The notes: generated by a model from the sequence alone, not told the origin. Positions 28,530 to 39,000 are shown, counted from the stretch's first letter. The stretch is 64,000 bases of DNA from Aporhodopirellula rubra (GCF_014192335.1 NZ_JACHXU010000018.1:62001-126000), one strand, 5' to 3'. Numbers and translations: made by a program.

Positions 28530-28754
28530 ATGCTCGTCCTTTCCCGACACCGCGACGAAAGCATCATGATTGGTGATGACGTGGTTGTGACGATTGTCGA
28601 CATTCGCGGCGATAAAGTTCGCCTTGGCATCGAGGCACCGCAAGCGATTCCGGTGCACCGCCAGGAGGTGTACGACGCGATTCAACGTGAAAATCGTCGT
28701 GCATCGCAAACCGGTGCTGGCGCGACCAAAGACGTCCGCCCACCACAATCATAG
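28530..28754 (+). CDS. csrA: carbon storage regulator CsrA
   Basis: 74 residues. The near-invariant CsrA core is present: MLVLSRHRDESIMIGDDVVV, VRLGIEAP, and the RNA-binding VHRQEVYDAIQREN with the key Arg. The last 20 residues are non-conserved. CsrA is a homodimer that binds GGA motifs in leaders and controls translation, classically of flagellin. A fliW upstream is its usual antagonist in bacteria that lack csrB-type RNAs. Confidence 0.95.
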   Translation: MLVLSRHRDESIMIGDDVVVTIVDIRGDKVRLGIEAPQAIPVHRQEVYDAIQRENRRASQTGAGATKDVRPPQS

Positions 28755-28828
28755 CGGCCGCTGCCTTCGCGTTCCTCACCGACCCCGTGTTTCCAATGAA
28801 ATCACGTCATGGGTGACAAAGAGGTCCG

Positions 28829-31800
28829 CTATGAGGCAGGCGACTCACCGCGAAGAACGGGGCGAGGCATTCGACCGTATGCGTGTGCGAGCAATTTCAA
28901 CGGGTGAACGGCGGAGTAATTCCCACCGTGTTCCATCTGTAATTTGCAAGCGCTGCACTCGGTAGCCGGGGCCGCGTTGCTCGCACGGCGGACGGCTGAA
29001 ATCATCGGCCATCCGATCCGGAGACTGTTGCGATAATTTTTTCGCTGGAGCCCCCAGGTCCCCGCCATTCCGCTGCATCCCTTGCCGACGGTCTCGACTT
29101 CGAGCCCAGGAATCAATCGCATCAATTTCGCCGCAGACGACTCACGGTCGAGCACCCGACTGTGACAAGGTTGATGGTAGATCATTGAGTGATCGATCCG
29201 CTGGAACTCAAGTTCGAGACGATCTTCCTCATGCAGCGACCACAGGTACTCGCACGCTTCGTGTGAATGCCGCGCGACGAGGTGTGCGTCTTCGCTGTCG
29301 AGCAAATTCGGGTACTCGTGTTTCAGACATAACGCCGCAGCGGGCTCGGTAGCCAACACGGTGTAACCCTGTCGAACCGCGTCGGCGAGAATCCGAACGT
29401 TGCGTCTCGCGACCCGTCGGGCTCCCTTCAAATCGCCGCCCGTGATGCGTCCCATGCCACTGAGCCCCTGTCCCGGCGGCACATAAAAACCGATTCGGTT
29501 GTGCTGCAGAATCTCAGCCAACGCACGCCCGATCTCGGGATCGTGATAGTTCGCGAAGTGATCCACGAAGTACACCACTTTCAGCCCACCATGCGGTGAT
29601 GATTTGTGCCAACGGCGACGTGTCGCGTATCGCACAAACGTCTCGTTGGTCAACTTAGGGATGTCACGAGCTGCCGATAAACCGAACAGGCTCTCACTCA
29701 ACCATCGCATCGATCGCCGACGCAGCAGAAAATTGGACAGCCACGCCACACGAGATCCCATTGCGGCGACCATATCGAGCCGCCCCACCAACCAATCCGA
29801 CAACGACATGCCATTGGTGGCAACGTACTGAGCCTTGATCTCACCGACCACTTTGGGAATATCAACGGACGCTGGACATTCAACACGACACGAATGGCAA
29901 TTGAAGCACAAATCGGCGACAGCCTTGGCTCGCTCACTCGTTAGCTCGTTGACGTTTAACTCGCCACTGAGCACTCCACGCAAAAGATTGGCTTTGGCAC
30001 GTGGTGACGCCTCTTCCACTGCCGAAATTCGAAACATCGGACATTGTCGTTCATCATCGCTGTGAGAGCGACAACGTCCACAACCGTTGCATTGACGCGT
30101 GGTATTCGTGATCGGCGAACTGCCCGGCCACTGTTGCAACACTTCGAGTTGCGGCGGCGGTTCGTGCGGCAACAACGACGCGACCAATTTCGACGCCGCG
30201 GACTCGGCCAACCGCTTTTCCGGTTCCTCCTCGACGCTGTCAGTCGCCGTCGACGTGAGCGGGGATGGATCTAGCGCCGCGTTGGAGCCACTAATCGCTG
30301 TCGGATCATCGCCGCGGCGAAGCGGCAACACGCTCCGTCCCGCTTCGACAATCTCAATGGTGTGGTTGAGCGGCCGCAGGTTTTCATCAGGCTTCTGCAA
30401 GACCGCGCCAAAGAGTTTGCCCGCGTTGAAGCGATGCTGTGGATCAAACAGTCTTTTGACCTGCCCCATCGCCGGCCACAAGTCGCCAAACTGCGTCGGC
30501 ATGAGAAACGATCGGCTCAACCCCGCGGCGTGTTCGACACCGATCTGTCCACCCTCACGCCATACGACTTCCGCGATCGATTCACTCAGCGGACGGACTC
30601 GACGACGGTCTTCCTCTTTCGCTAAATCCAACATCGGTCGCACATGCAATTGACCGTGACCGGCGTGGGCGAACACCGTCGCGGTCGTTTGAAACCGCTT
30701 CAACACGTCTTGAACCGCAACCAACATTTGCGGCAACGTTTCCGGTGGCGAGTAGATGTCTTCGACGAAGGGTAAGGGCATCGCCCGCCCGGGAACGCGA
30801 TATTGTCTTTGAATCACTCGGCGAAACAAAATCCAGAACAGATCTCGCAGTTGATTCTGTACGGTGTCTTGGGACGCGAACGCGGCATCCGGCCCCGTCG
30901 CCAACGTTTGTCGCAAGATTCCGAGACGATGGTAAAGGTCGCCGAGCGATTCGCCCTGAATCTCGACCAACATGCCCGCCTCGGCTTCTCGCGGAACCAA
31001 GTCCGCGAATCGCTTTTCACCTTCCCTCGCAATCTGCAACAACCTGCGGTCCATCACATCACACGCGATCGGGCCATGATCCAGCGCCGCAACGGCCGCA
31101 CGCATTGCAGAATCCAACCGCCGAAAGAATAACAACACCACGCCGCGATGAGCCGGGATGAGTTCAGTACGAACGGTGGCGTCAACCATCACCCCCAGCG
31201 TCCCCTGCGTCCCGGCATAAAAACGAGCTAAGTCGACAACGTCCGATGAGTCAATGAAGTCATCAAGTCGGTATCCGTTACTCGCCGGCGATCGAAACGA
31301 ATGCGATTTTAAAACATCCGCAAATTGGTTCCGAATCTCACGCAGCCCTCGCGCCACACGATTGCGATACGCGATCCCACCTTCGCCACCCGCCTCCATA
31401 GGCGACTGCATGTATTCTTCGGGCGAGTGTTGAGAAAACTCGACCAACTCGCCGCTCGCGTTAATCACACGGACCGATTCCACGGTATCGCGAGCCGAGC
31501 CGCTGCGCAGAAAATGGCTCCCAGAGGCATTGGTCGCGATCACACCGCCCATCGTGGTGATCGCTCTTGTCGCTGGATCCGGGCCATACCACCGCCCCGA
31601 ATGCGCCAACAACCGATTCACGCTCGCGAGAGTCGCACCACTTTGCACCGTGACCGTCGCGCCGTCCTCGTGCAACGAAACGCGTCGCAAATGACAAGAC
31701 ATATCGAGCACGATTCCCGGACCGAGCGATTCGCCGGCAACACCACTGCCGCTGCCACGCGGGTGAATCGTGAGCCCATGATCGCCAGCATAAAGCACCG

Positions 31801-31972
31801 TCGCGGAAATATCCGCAGCCGATCGCGGCCGCACCACCGCGAGAGGACGAATCTGATAAACGCTCGCATCGGACGCGTAGAGCTGCAGCGACACGTCATC
31901 GCACAACACCTCCCCGTCGACTAAGCCGCGGAGGTCATCGTGCAATCGTTGTCGATCGAGATCAGTGCGCAT
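28829..31972 (-). CDS. FAD/Fe-S dehydrogenase of the YdiJ (GlcD-GlpC fusion) type
   Basis: 1047 residues. An FAD-binding PCMH domain fills about 40-230 (HPRGSGSGVAGESLGPGIVL, then GGVIATNASGS). An FAD-linked oxidase C-terminal domain follows (VFAHAGHGQLHVRP, RSFLMPTQFG). Next come two ferredoxin-like 4Fe-4S clusters (CNGCGRC-x8-CP and CFNCHSCRVECP). Two CCG-type redox halves close the protein, ending ATECSACKLQMEHG. E. coli YdiJ has the same plan and oxidises D-2-hydroxyacids such as D-2-hydroxyglutarate. Electrons should pass through the clusters to a quinone. The gene is oppositely oriented to csrA. Confidence 0.87.
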   Translation of the reverse strand: MRTDLDRQRLHDDLRGLVDGEVLCDDVSLQLYASDASVYQIRPLAVVRPRSAADISATVLYAGDHGLTIHPRGSGSGVAGESLGPGIVLDMSCHLRRVSLHEDGATVTVQSGATLASVNRLLAHSGRWYGPDPATRAITTMGGVIATNASGSHFLRSGSARDTVESVRVINASGELVEFSQHSPEEYMQSPMEAGGEGGIAYRNRVARGLREIRNQFADVLKSHSFRSPASNGYRLDDFIDSSDVVDLARFYAGTQGTLGVMVDATVRTELIPAHRGVVLLFFRRLDSAMRAAVAALDHGPIACDVMDRRLLQIAREGEKRFADLVPREAEAGMLVEIQGESLGDLYHRLGILRQTLATGPDAAFASQDTVQNQLRDLFWILFRRVIQRQYRVPGRAMPLPFVEDIYSPPETLPQMLVAVQDVLKRFQTTATVFAHAGHGQLHVRPMLDLAKEEDRRRVRPLSESIAEVVWREGGQIGVEHAAGLSRSFLMPTQFGDLWPAMGQVKRLFDPQHRFNAGKLFGAVLQKPDENLRPLNHTIEIVEAGRSVLPLRRGDDPTAISGSNAALDPSPLTSTATDSVEEEPEKRLAESAASKLVASLLPHEPPPQLEVLQQWPGSSPITNTTRQCNGCGRCRSHSDDERQCPMFRISAVEEASPRAKANLLRGVLSGELNVNELTSERAKAVADLCFNCHSCRVECPASVDIPKVVGEIKAQYVATNGMSLSDWLVGRLDMVAAMGSRVAWLSNFLLRRRSMRWLSESLFGLSAARDIPKLTNETFVRYATRRRWHKSSPHGGLKVVYFVDHFANYHDPEIGRALAEILQHNRIGFYVPPGQGLSGMGRITGGDLKGARRVARRNVRILADAVRQGYTVLATEPAAALCLKHEYPNLLDSEDAHLVARHSHEACEYLWSLHEEDRLELEFQRIDHSMIYHQPCHSRVLDRESSAAKLMRLIPGLEVETVGKGCSGMAGTWGLQRKNYRNSLRIGWPMISAVRRASNAAPATECSACKLQMEHGGNYSAVHPLKLLAHAYGRMPRPVLRGESPAS

Positions 31973-32412
31973 TGCGTTTATTACGGCTCAAACGGGCCTA
32001 CTTCGTCAAGGAGTCTGACTCTCACCGTCAGAGCGACAGGTGGAACCAGAGGGACACACGTCGCCCCGTTCTGCCGCGTCATTGTAACCGCTTCCGCCCC
32101 CCAGCTTTCATCAACGATGACGAGATTACCGGGATCCTCCTCGGACATAGACACCCTATCAGACCAGGGTTATCGTTGTTCCTCCTGAGCCATCATGAAA
32201 TCGCCGCCGAAGACGATTCCAAACGAATTCATCATCGCTCCCGATAACCTACGCCTCTGCCGCCGAATCAGGTCGATGGGCGTCACCGATTTTTCGCGTC
32301 AAACGATCTCGCGTGTGGCGTGGGTCCCGTCGAATGTGGACGACTCGCTACATCAACATATGCATCACCTCGGCACGCCTCCCGACTCAGTCACCTCACA
32401 CGAATAGTTTCA
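31973..32412. other. intergenic region between divergent dehydrogenase and permease genes
   Basis: 440 bases. It must hold promoters for both directions. I looked for a missing FetA-type ATPase or its remnants and found no Walker motif in any frame. A small inverted repeat (tctgac / gtcaga, near 32020) is the only structure I could see. Confidence 0.5.
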
Positions 32413-33120
32413 ATGGCTGACCCTATTTCACTCCCGCGTCTCGCCATAGCACTGGTGCCCGTTGTGGGTTTGTTGTTCTGGCTGTTCTACGAGGGGCATC
32501 CCATCGTGACGTCGCTGCAGGGCCTCGCGCGGATGCTGATCCAATTGTCGTTGGTCGGTTACGTGCTCGTGTTTCTGTTTGAGTCCGACCGGGCGTGGGT
32601 CAGTCTCACGACGCTCAGTGTGATGATGTTAGCGGCGTCCGCGATCGCGATCCGCACTTCCGACACTCGCCCCTGGCGACGCTATTTGCAAGTACTCACA
32701 TCAATCATCCTCGGCGGTGGTTTCACACTCGCGGTGATCACCGTCGGCGTTCTCAACGTGGATCCGTGGTACAACCCACGGGTCCTGATTCCGTTGGCGG
32801 GAATGACATTCTCGAATTGCATGAACGCACTTTCGCTCGCGATCGAGCGTCTCGATGGCTCCAAAGAAACCAACGGCGATCCGGAGCACGCGGTGCGGGT
32901 GGCACTGATCCCGATCACGAACAGCCTCTACGCCGTCGGAGTCGTTTCAATCCCCGGAATGATGACCGGCCAAGTCTTGGCGGGCGTATCGCCTTTGATC
33001 GCGGCACGATACCAAATCATGATCATGTGCCTGACCTTCTCTTCAGCCGGGCTGTCGCTATTGATCTTCATGCGACTGCAGCGGCACACCACCAAGCCAG
33101 CAGAACAAACGACGGCGTGA
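32413..33120 (+). CDS. FetB-like (UPF0014) membrane permease
   Basis: 235 residues from the ATG of MADPISLPR; the longer ORF from 32320 has a non-conserved leader. About seven hydrophobic segments are visible. The family blocks are present: ARMLIQLSLVGYVLVFLF, then RVLIPLAGMTFSNCMNALSLAIERL, then NSLYAVGVVSIPGMMTGQVLAG. E. coli FetB pairs with the FetA ATPase and helps export iron under oxidative stress. No ATPase gene is next to it here, so it must use a distant one or act alone. It converges on an unknown gene with only 15 bases between stops. Confidence 0.82.
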   Translation: MADPISLPRLAIALVPVVGLLFWLFYEGHPIVTSLQGLARMLIQLSLVGYVLVFLFESDRAWVSLTTLSVMMLAASAIAIRTSDTRPWRRYLQVLTSIILGGGFTLAVITVGVLNVDPWYNPRVLIPLAGMTFSNCMNALSLAIERLDGSKETNGDPEHAVRVALIPITNSLYAVGVVSIPGMMTGQVLAGVSPLIAARYQIMIMCLTFSSAGLSLLIFMRLQRHTTKPAEQTTA

Positions 33121-33135
33121 AACCAAACGAAGTTT

Positions 33136-33741
33136 CTAGTTCGCTGAATTACCCTGACGATCGCGCCAACGACGAATCACCGACGGCAATCTCCGGTGCA
33201 GCGGTGTTTTGACCGAAGGTTCGATGCAGGGCAAATCGATTCGGCTCGAATTCGCCAAGGCCTCGGGATCAGGTTTGCGGGCGACCATGTAGAACGGATG
33301 CTCGGCAACGGCTTCTCGTCCCTCTTCGACAAAGACCCGAACGCGAATTCCCCACTGAATACTCAACAGGTGACCGCGATAGCTCAGTGGCGACGGAGGC
33401 AACCGGCAGTGGATGGGCTGGCTATCGACCATCCCCAAACGTCGCAATTGGGCGCCGTCGTAACGGCGGAAGTAATGCACACTGAGGTCTTCGTCGCCCT
33501 TGCCCTCGGTATACCAGAGGACTGAAACCTCAACGCTGCTCAATTCCTCGATGCTCACCCGACTAACACGCCAGTTCGCACGCAAGAATCCACCTGCCGA
33601 ATAGGTCGCATCGTCACGACACAACGTCACATTCACCGCGGGCTGTTTGGCGGAACCATTAGCGGCGGATGGACGACGAGCGGGAAACTTCGGCAGAACG
33701 ATGGCCAAGGGCGGGCTTCTCCTGAGACAATCAATCGCCAC
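33136..33741 (-). CDS. protein of unknown function overlapping the upstream gene
   Basis: 201 residues from a GTG start placed 106 bases before the end of the upstream gene, in another frame. No later start would retain the beta-rich region. The core has a beta-sandwich pattern (VNVTLCRDDATYSAGGFLRA, SVEVSVLWYTEGKGDEDL, YRGHLLSIQWGIRVRVF), resembling an arrestin-like or immunoglobulin-like domain, with no signal peptide. The upstream protein has a similar beta region, so the two may act together. Either a long overlap or a frame break between two halves is possible. No function is proposed. Confidence 0.55.
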   Translation of the reverse strand: MAIDCLRRSPPLAIVLPKFPARRPSAANGSAKQPAVNVTLCRDDATYSAGGFLRANWRVSRVSIEELSSVEVSVLWYTEGKGDEDLSVHYFRRYDGAQLRRLGMVDSQPIHCRLPPSPLSYRGHLLSIQWGIRVRVFVEEGREAVAEHPFYMVARKPDPEALANSSRIDLPCIEPSVKTPLHRRLPSVIRRWRDRQGNSAN

Positions 33742-34802
33742 CTCACCGAATTATTCGTCGCACTAAACGAATGCATCACATTAGCGGGCAGCTCGAACTC
33801 TAATTGTTGCTCCCAGGGGGTCTGCGGGTCAACACGAACAGGCCCTTCGGCAAGCAATTCTTTGGAAAGTGCGACGTGTTGATCAGATCGGACGTCCGTT
33901 CCCTGCCGGAAAAACGACTCCTCTTCGCAAACCAGCACAACCCGCAAAGTCCGCAATCGCATCCGGCCCATCTGAAGTATGAAAAGTTGATACGCGCCGC
34001 CGGGCTCGAGCGGATGATCGCTAATCTCGACGACCGTTGGCCCCACGCCCGCAATCTGACGAACCTGCCGAAGAAAGGATTTCAGTGCCCAAACCGCGAC
34101 GCCCGAAAAGGGCACCAACAACATAGCCAGAACGGGGCGCGGACGACCGTACCACCAACCCGAGACCGCAACGGCCAACAGCACCACGCAAACCGAATTC
34201 CAAATCAACGCCAAAGACGCCGCCCCGAAAACCGCCCATCGCCCCGTCGATACCGAAGCGAGTCGATACCGGAGACGCTCGCCCAAACTCTCGTCGAGCG
34301 CCGGACCACGCGGGACCGCGGGCAAACTCGGATACTCATCGGAGGCTTTCGGATCGCCCTCGACATTATCCGCGGCCGACTCGTCGTCTGGCCCCGTTGC
34401 GGGAGGAGCGGCCGCATTCCAGCGTGAAAGCCGCCCCTTTTGTGCAGAAATTCGCTCCTGACTGAATCCGAGGTGCATCAGCCGGTACCCGAGCCCGAAC
34501 GCACCCGAACCGATCGCGGCTACCGAAATGATCGCCACGATCCATCGACCCCAGTGGTGGCCGCCGCCACGAGCCAGATCGGAATCCAGCACCACGCGGG
34601 CCTCCTCGGGCAATTCAATGCCGATCCCGGGGACCATCCACTGAGCGACCAAAACCAGCGTGAAGATAAAGACGCCGGCGAAAATGAGTCCCAGGTAAAA
34701 CGCTAGCTCACCGAGAACACCACGAAACGGTCCCGTACGCAGCCGCCGTCCGAGCTTCTTGCTCCAAGGACGCCACTGCCAGACTGATCGAGACCGTCGC
34801 AC
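33633..34802 (-). CDS. membrane protein of unknown function, 389 residues
   Basis: Hydrophobic segments are FYLGLIFAGVFIFTLVLVAQ, IVAIISVAAIGSGAFGLGY, SLALIWNSVCVVLLAVAVSG and VLAMLLVPFSGVAVWAL, giving four or five membrane passes. Between the second and third is a cytoplasmic linker rich in Pro, Asp and Glu. The last 150 residues form a soluble beta domain (GPTVVEISDHPLEPGGAYQL, then SVRWRLIVSGEA). No family is recognised. It lies 18 bases after the alpha-CTD gene and overlaps the next gene, so it is part of the minus-strand operon. Confidence 0.6.
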   Translation of the reverse strand: MRRSRSVWQWRPWSKKLGRRLRTGPFRGVLGELAFYLGLIFAGVFIFTLVLVAQWMVPGIGIELPEEARVVLDSDLARGGGHHWGRWIVAIISVAAIGSGAFGLGYRLMHLGFSQERISAQKGRLSRWNAAAPPATGPDDESAADNVEGDPKASDEYPSLPAVPRGPALDESLGERLRYRLASVSTGRWAVFGAASLALIWNSVCVVLLAVAVSGWWYGRPRPVLAMLLVPFSGVAVWALKSFLRQVRQIAGVGPTVVEISDHPLEPGGAYQLFILQMGRMRLRTLRVVLVCEEESFFRQGTDVRSDQHVALSKELLAEGPVRVDPQTPWEQQLEFELPANVMHSFSATNNSVRWRLIVSGEARPWPSFCRSFPLVVHPPLMVPPNSPR

Positions 34803-34820
34803 GTAGGAAAAGCCAAACTC

Positions 34821-35102
34821 TTAATGGGCTTTGGAAGTCACGACTTGACGACCAGGACGGAAAAACCCGAGTTGCTCTAACGCGTCGTACACCTCGTCCA
34901 ACGTCTTCTCGCCAAAGTTACTGATTTTCAGCAAACGGCGGGGCGTTGCGTTGAGCAAATCTCGAACGGTCAAAATACCGGTTTCTTCGAGACAGTTGGT
35001 CGTCCTGACCGACAATCCCATCTCGGCGATGCTGAGATCGAGCCGCTCGCGACGCAAACGGGCTTCTTCTTCGGCCTGACTCAGCGGAATTCGCGTCTTC
35101 AT
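34821..35102 (-). CDS. stand-alone RNA polymerase alpha-CTD-like protein
   Basis: 93 residues, matching the C-terminal domain of RpoA and lacking the NTD. A GGAAGG Shine-Dalgarno precedes the ATG. The residues that contact DNA in E. coli alpha-CTD are kept at the same spacing: R33 (R265), N36 (N268), C37 (C269), K59 (K291), G64 (G296), K66 (K298), T67 (S299), E70 (E302). The first 22 residues (SQAEEEARLRRERLDLS) are a charged helix, possibly a partner-binding arm. It could bind UP elements or activators apart from polymerase, or dock on polymerase. It lies in the minus-strand operon with lipoate-ligase-like and permease genes. Confidence 0.85.
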   Translation of the reverse strand: MKTRIPLSQAEEEARLRRERLDLSIAEMGLSVRTTNCLEETGILTVRDLLNATPRRLLKISNFGEKTLDEVYDALEQLGFFRPGRQVVTSKAH

Positions 35103-35244
35103 ATGAATCCTTCCATTTTGATTTGATGGTGAAGCTGCAATTCGTAAACAAAACGCTCGTTATGAACATTCCGTTCGTTGTGCGTGAATCCACAAAGAAT
35201 ACTGTTTCTCGGGATTCCAGCAATGGGCAAAAAGCGGCGGGCTA

Positions 35245-36051
35245 TCATCTTCGCTCATGCCAACCCGGATCGCTATATCGCGTTCGCATTAATTCGTCCG
35301 CAATCGCCTCAATTTTCGCTGCCACGGTCGTGTCTTCCTCTCCTGAACCGCCGACCAGAGACAACCCATTTACCCCAAACTGCCTCGCCAGCGAATCAAT
35401 CAACCTTGGTTCGTCCAAACCAACGTTGCAAATGAAATCACGATGATCACGTCCACGGCGATACTCAGGTTGGCGAGGCGCGAACGCAAGACATTCTGCG
35501 ATCAAATCTAAATCCGCATCGAGCAACAACGTGCCGTGGTAAAGCAGATGATGTCGGGCAACCCGCAAACTGTTCCCAGAGAACTTTCGCGTTTTCCAAA
35601 TCAGATCACAGGTACCGGCGCGATCCGCATCGGGTAGTTGAGCTTGTACCGCCGCGAGCACCCGTTGCATCACGTAGTCATGGGCTACGTCAATCTTTCG
35701 CAGCCCGCCATCGGCAGGCACTCGCACCACAACGCTGTACATCAGACACCCCGGCCCACCGACCACCGAAGCCCCTCCGGTGCAACGCCTTAACACATCG
35801 ATTTGACGTTCGGCACACCACTGGCGATCGACCTCTTCATTGATCCGCGAACTGCGACCCAAGATCACCGTCGGCTCACCAAATCTCCAAACCCGGAACA
35901 ACTCCGTCGCCAACGGCGCACAAGGATCTGCGGCCTCGGCTTTTGCCCCCGCGTGTTCGGACTCCGCAACCGAATCGGCCCATTGCAACATGGCTTCGTC
36001 CCGCGCCAGTTCACGACGCGAGGGAGCCGATTCAAAGTTCAATCGCAGCAT
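35245..36051 (-). CDS. lipoate-protein ligase A family protein
   Basis: 268 residues. The biotin/lipoate ligase fold is visible: RELARDEAMLQW, WRFGEPTVILGRSSRINEEV, RRCTGGASVVGGPG, then the Lys-containing RKFSGNSLRVARHHLLYHG. Members attach lipoate or octanoate to E2 or GcvH proteins, or act as octanoyltransferases; LipM- and LplA-type enzymes cannot be separated here. No lipA is nearby. Its start overlaps the end of the big permease gene by 20 bases, so the two are coupled. Confidence 0.8.
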   Translation of the reverse strand: MLRLNFESAPSRRELARDEAMLQWADSVAESEHAGAKAEAADPCAPLATELFRVWRFGEPTVILGRSSRINEEVDRQWCAERQIDVLRRCTGGASVVGGPGCLMYSVVVRVPADGGLRKIDVAHDYVMQRVLAAVQAQLPDADRAGTCDLIWKTRKFSGNSLRVARHHLLYHGTLLLDADLDLIAECLAFAPRQPEYRRGRDHRDFICNVGLDEPRLIDSLARQFGVNGLSLVGGSGEEDTTVAAKIEAIADELMRTRYSDPGWHERR

Positions 36052-39000
36052 GTTCGGCCCTTAAGGATTCGAGCAGCGGCAAGGTCATTACTCGCCATAC
36101 CGCGATCATTCCGGCGAGCATTCCGAAAACCAAAATGCCCACCAAGATCCACAACGGTTCGGCAATCGGCACCGAATTCCCCGTCATCCACGCGTACGGC
36201 AACACCGCCACAATGGCCGTAACCACGCCACATCCCATTCCCATCAACAGCAAGTAAAAATTTTCACCGAGAACCAATTTTGCTAACCGCGAATGGGTGA
36301 AACCGACCGCCTGCATAACGGCTAATTCGTTGCGTCGTTCCAGCACGCTTCGCAATTGCGAGACCGCCAAACCGATCGTCCCCAGCAACAAACCCAGTGC
36401 ACCGAGACTCTGGAAAGTACGCAGGTAGGTGTTCTGAACCGCTAGCAAGTTTTCGAGAACCTGAGTCGCCGACTTCACATCCATCCCGACATCCACCAAA
36501 CGTGACTCCATCGCGTCAGAGATCGCCTCCGCCTCAACATCATCGCCTCGCCGGATCAGAAAATATCGATAGCCACTCTCATCGGGAAAAACGGTTTCGA
36601 AGTTACGTTCGCCGATCAACAGTTTGCCCTGCAAAATCGACCCCGCTAGCAATCCCACAACTTCAAACGTTAACTCTTTCCCTGAACCATAATCGAACGT
36701 TTTCGTTTGACCAATTCCTCCGGTCATCTGCAAACTCCACATCGCCGTATTTTGGTCAATGACCACGGGAATAGGATTATCGGGTGTCCCCTTTCCGTTT
36801 CGCTCGAGCAGGCTCCACGTTTCAGATCGATCGGGTGCCGCAGATGACGCCCACCCGAATCGGTTCAGCGGGCTCGCATCGATACCGCCCGACGGCAACG
36901 CCACGTCCGCGGACACACCGAGAACGGTCGGCCGAGCCGACTGATACAGGTTGTTACAACTCGCGTCATCGCCCGACAACATTCGAAAGGCAACCATCGT
37001 CGCCCCGTCAAGAACGTCCGCCTCCCGGCCGAGCAGTTCATCTCGAACGATCTTGTCGTTCAGGTCTCTGGCGATCGGACTGCCGGCTTCGGCAATCAAA
37101 TCGAACCCACCGGTGCCTTCCTCGGTGGGCGACATACGAAACGCAGTGATTGAAAGAATCAAGAACGCGGCCGTCGCAACCAAACCGATCGTCAACGTAC
37201 TTCGCAGCGGACTGCGTCTTGCGTTCGCCGTAGCCAACGTTCGCAGCGAGGGCTTCATCGTCGCACGCTTTCCTAATCGTGAATGAATCCACAACAACGA
37301 AGCGATTAACAACAACATCCCGCCACCGACAAATCCGCCTGCCGCTTCCTGAGCACCGCCCCGTGACCCCAAACCCGCCGCCGCGATCGCCGCAATCAAC
37401 AGAACACCGATCGTCAGTGGACGCCAACGAGCCTTGCCTTTCTTGCCCGCGGGGTCGTTCCGTTTCTCGTCAGCCAACGACATCCGCCGCCCACCGAGCA
37501 ACGCCGCTGGGTTCAGTTTCAAAAGAAACCGCAGCGTCCACATCGCGGTCGCCATGCTGGCCAACCAACCCGACAGTCCACCGATCACGATCGACATCGG
37601 CGACGCGTGAAAACGCAAAAACGGAACCGTCACCGCCCCGACCCACCATGACCTCAGGGCCCACAAGACGAACGCCGCGTACGCGATGCCACCGATCACT
37701 CCGAGGATCACGCCCACCGACGCCGTGATTACCGTTTCGCCCAACACCAACGCCATCACCCGTCGCGGCGAAAACCCGACCGCGAGCAGCGTGCCAAATT
37801 CATCGATCCGCTGCCGAACTCCCAACCGCAATAAAATAGCGATCAACATCATCGCCGCCAAAATCACAAACATCGACAACGCCAAGAACAATCCATCAAA
37901 CGGCGTTGTCCCCTTTGAAGCGGCGAGTTGTTCGCTCCGGATCGAACGCGGTGTCCAGCCAAGATCACTGCGAATCGGTTCGATTGCAGCCAAAATTCTT
38001 TTCTCAACCTCCTCAACATCGTACTTCGGATCGATCCGCAGCCCCGTGGTTTGTCCAAACCGGCTGCCGAATTTGGCACGACCATCGGCCAACGGAATAA
38101 ACGCTTTAGGAGTTAAGCGGTGTTCGTTCCAATAGTCATCGTCAGCACGGTCGATGCGTCGTTCCAACTGAAACGGCAAATCCCAATCACTGATCGATTC
38201 TTGGTCGGTCACGCCGGGGACATCGGGCGTCAAGTTCGGATCGTTGTACGGTGTTTCGGGCTGATCGTAGACCGCGTCGCGGTTGCGGCGGTACGGTTTC
38301 GCGGGACGAGTGATTGGCACCACCTGAGTCACCACCGCGTCGAATGATTTTTCGATCTCTTTACCACGTTCCACTTCGGGTTCGTAGAAGTAAACACGCA
38401 CCGGCGAACCCACCTTCACTTTCAATCGATCCGCGGCCCAATCGTTCAAAACCACCGGAATCGCGTTGCCTGCGACAGCGTCTGCATCCGCTGACCCACT
38501 GGGCAACGTGTAATCAAGGTTCAACGTGCCACCGGAATCGATAGCGGCAATCGTGCTATAAGGGACACTCACCTTCTGACTCGAGTCGACCGGTTCATCC
38601 GCGTCGATCGACTCGATCGCGTTGGCGAGATAGGTCATGACCGGAGTAACGTCGCCGTCGGGGAACGCCGCGACGATACGATCGACCGCTTTTTCAGGTA
38701 ACAACAGGCTATCACTCGTCAGTGACACATAACGGTTCGCGTCGCCGATTTGGATCCGTTGCAGATTCCACCCGAGTGCCATCAAATTCAATGTCAGGTC
38801 AGATTCCGTGAGCGGGCGATCCAACAACATCGCGTTGGCTTGACCTTCTCGCTCGAGCACTTCAGCCACCAATCCGCGTGACACAAAAACTGTCTTCGGC
38901 GTCGATTGGCTGGCCATCAACGAAAACCGACCGAGCCCCCGATCAGGCACAATCGCGGCCACCTCCATCCGAGGCAACCCTTCACTCTGAATCTCGCGTT

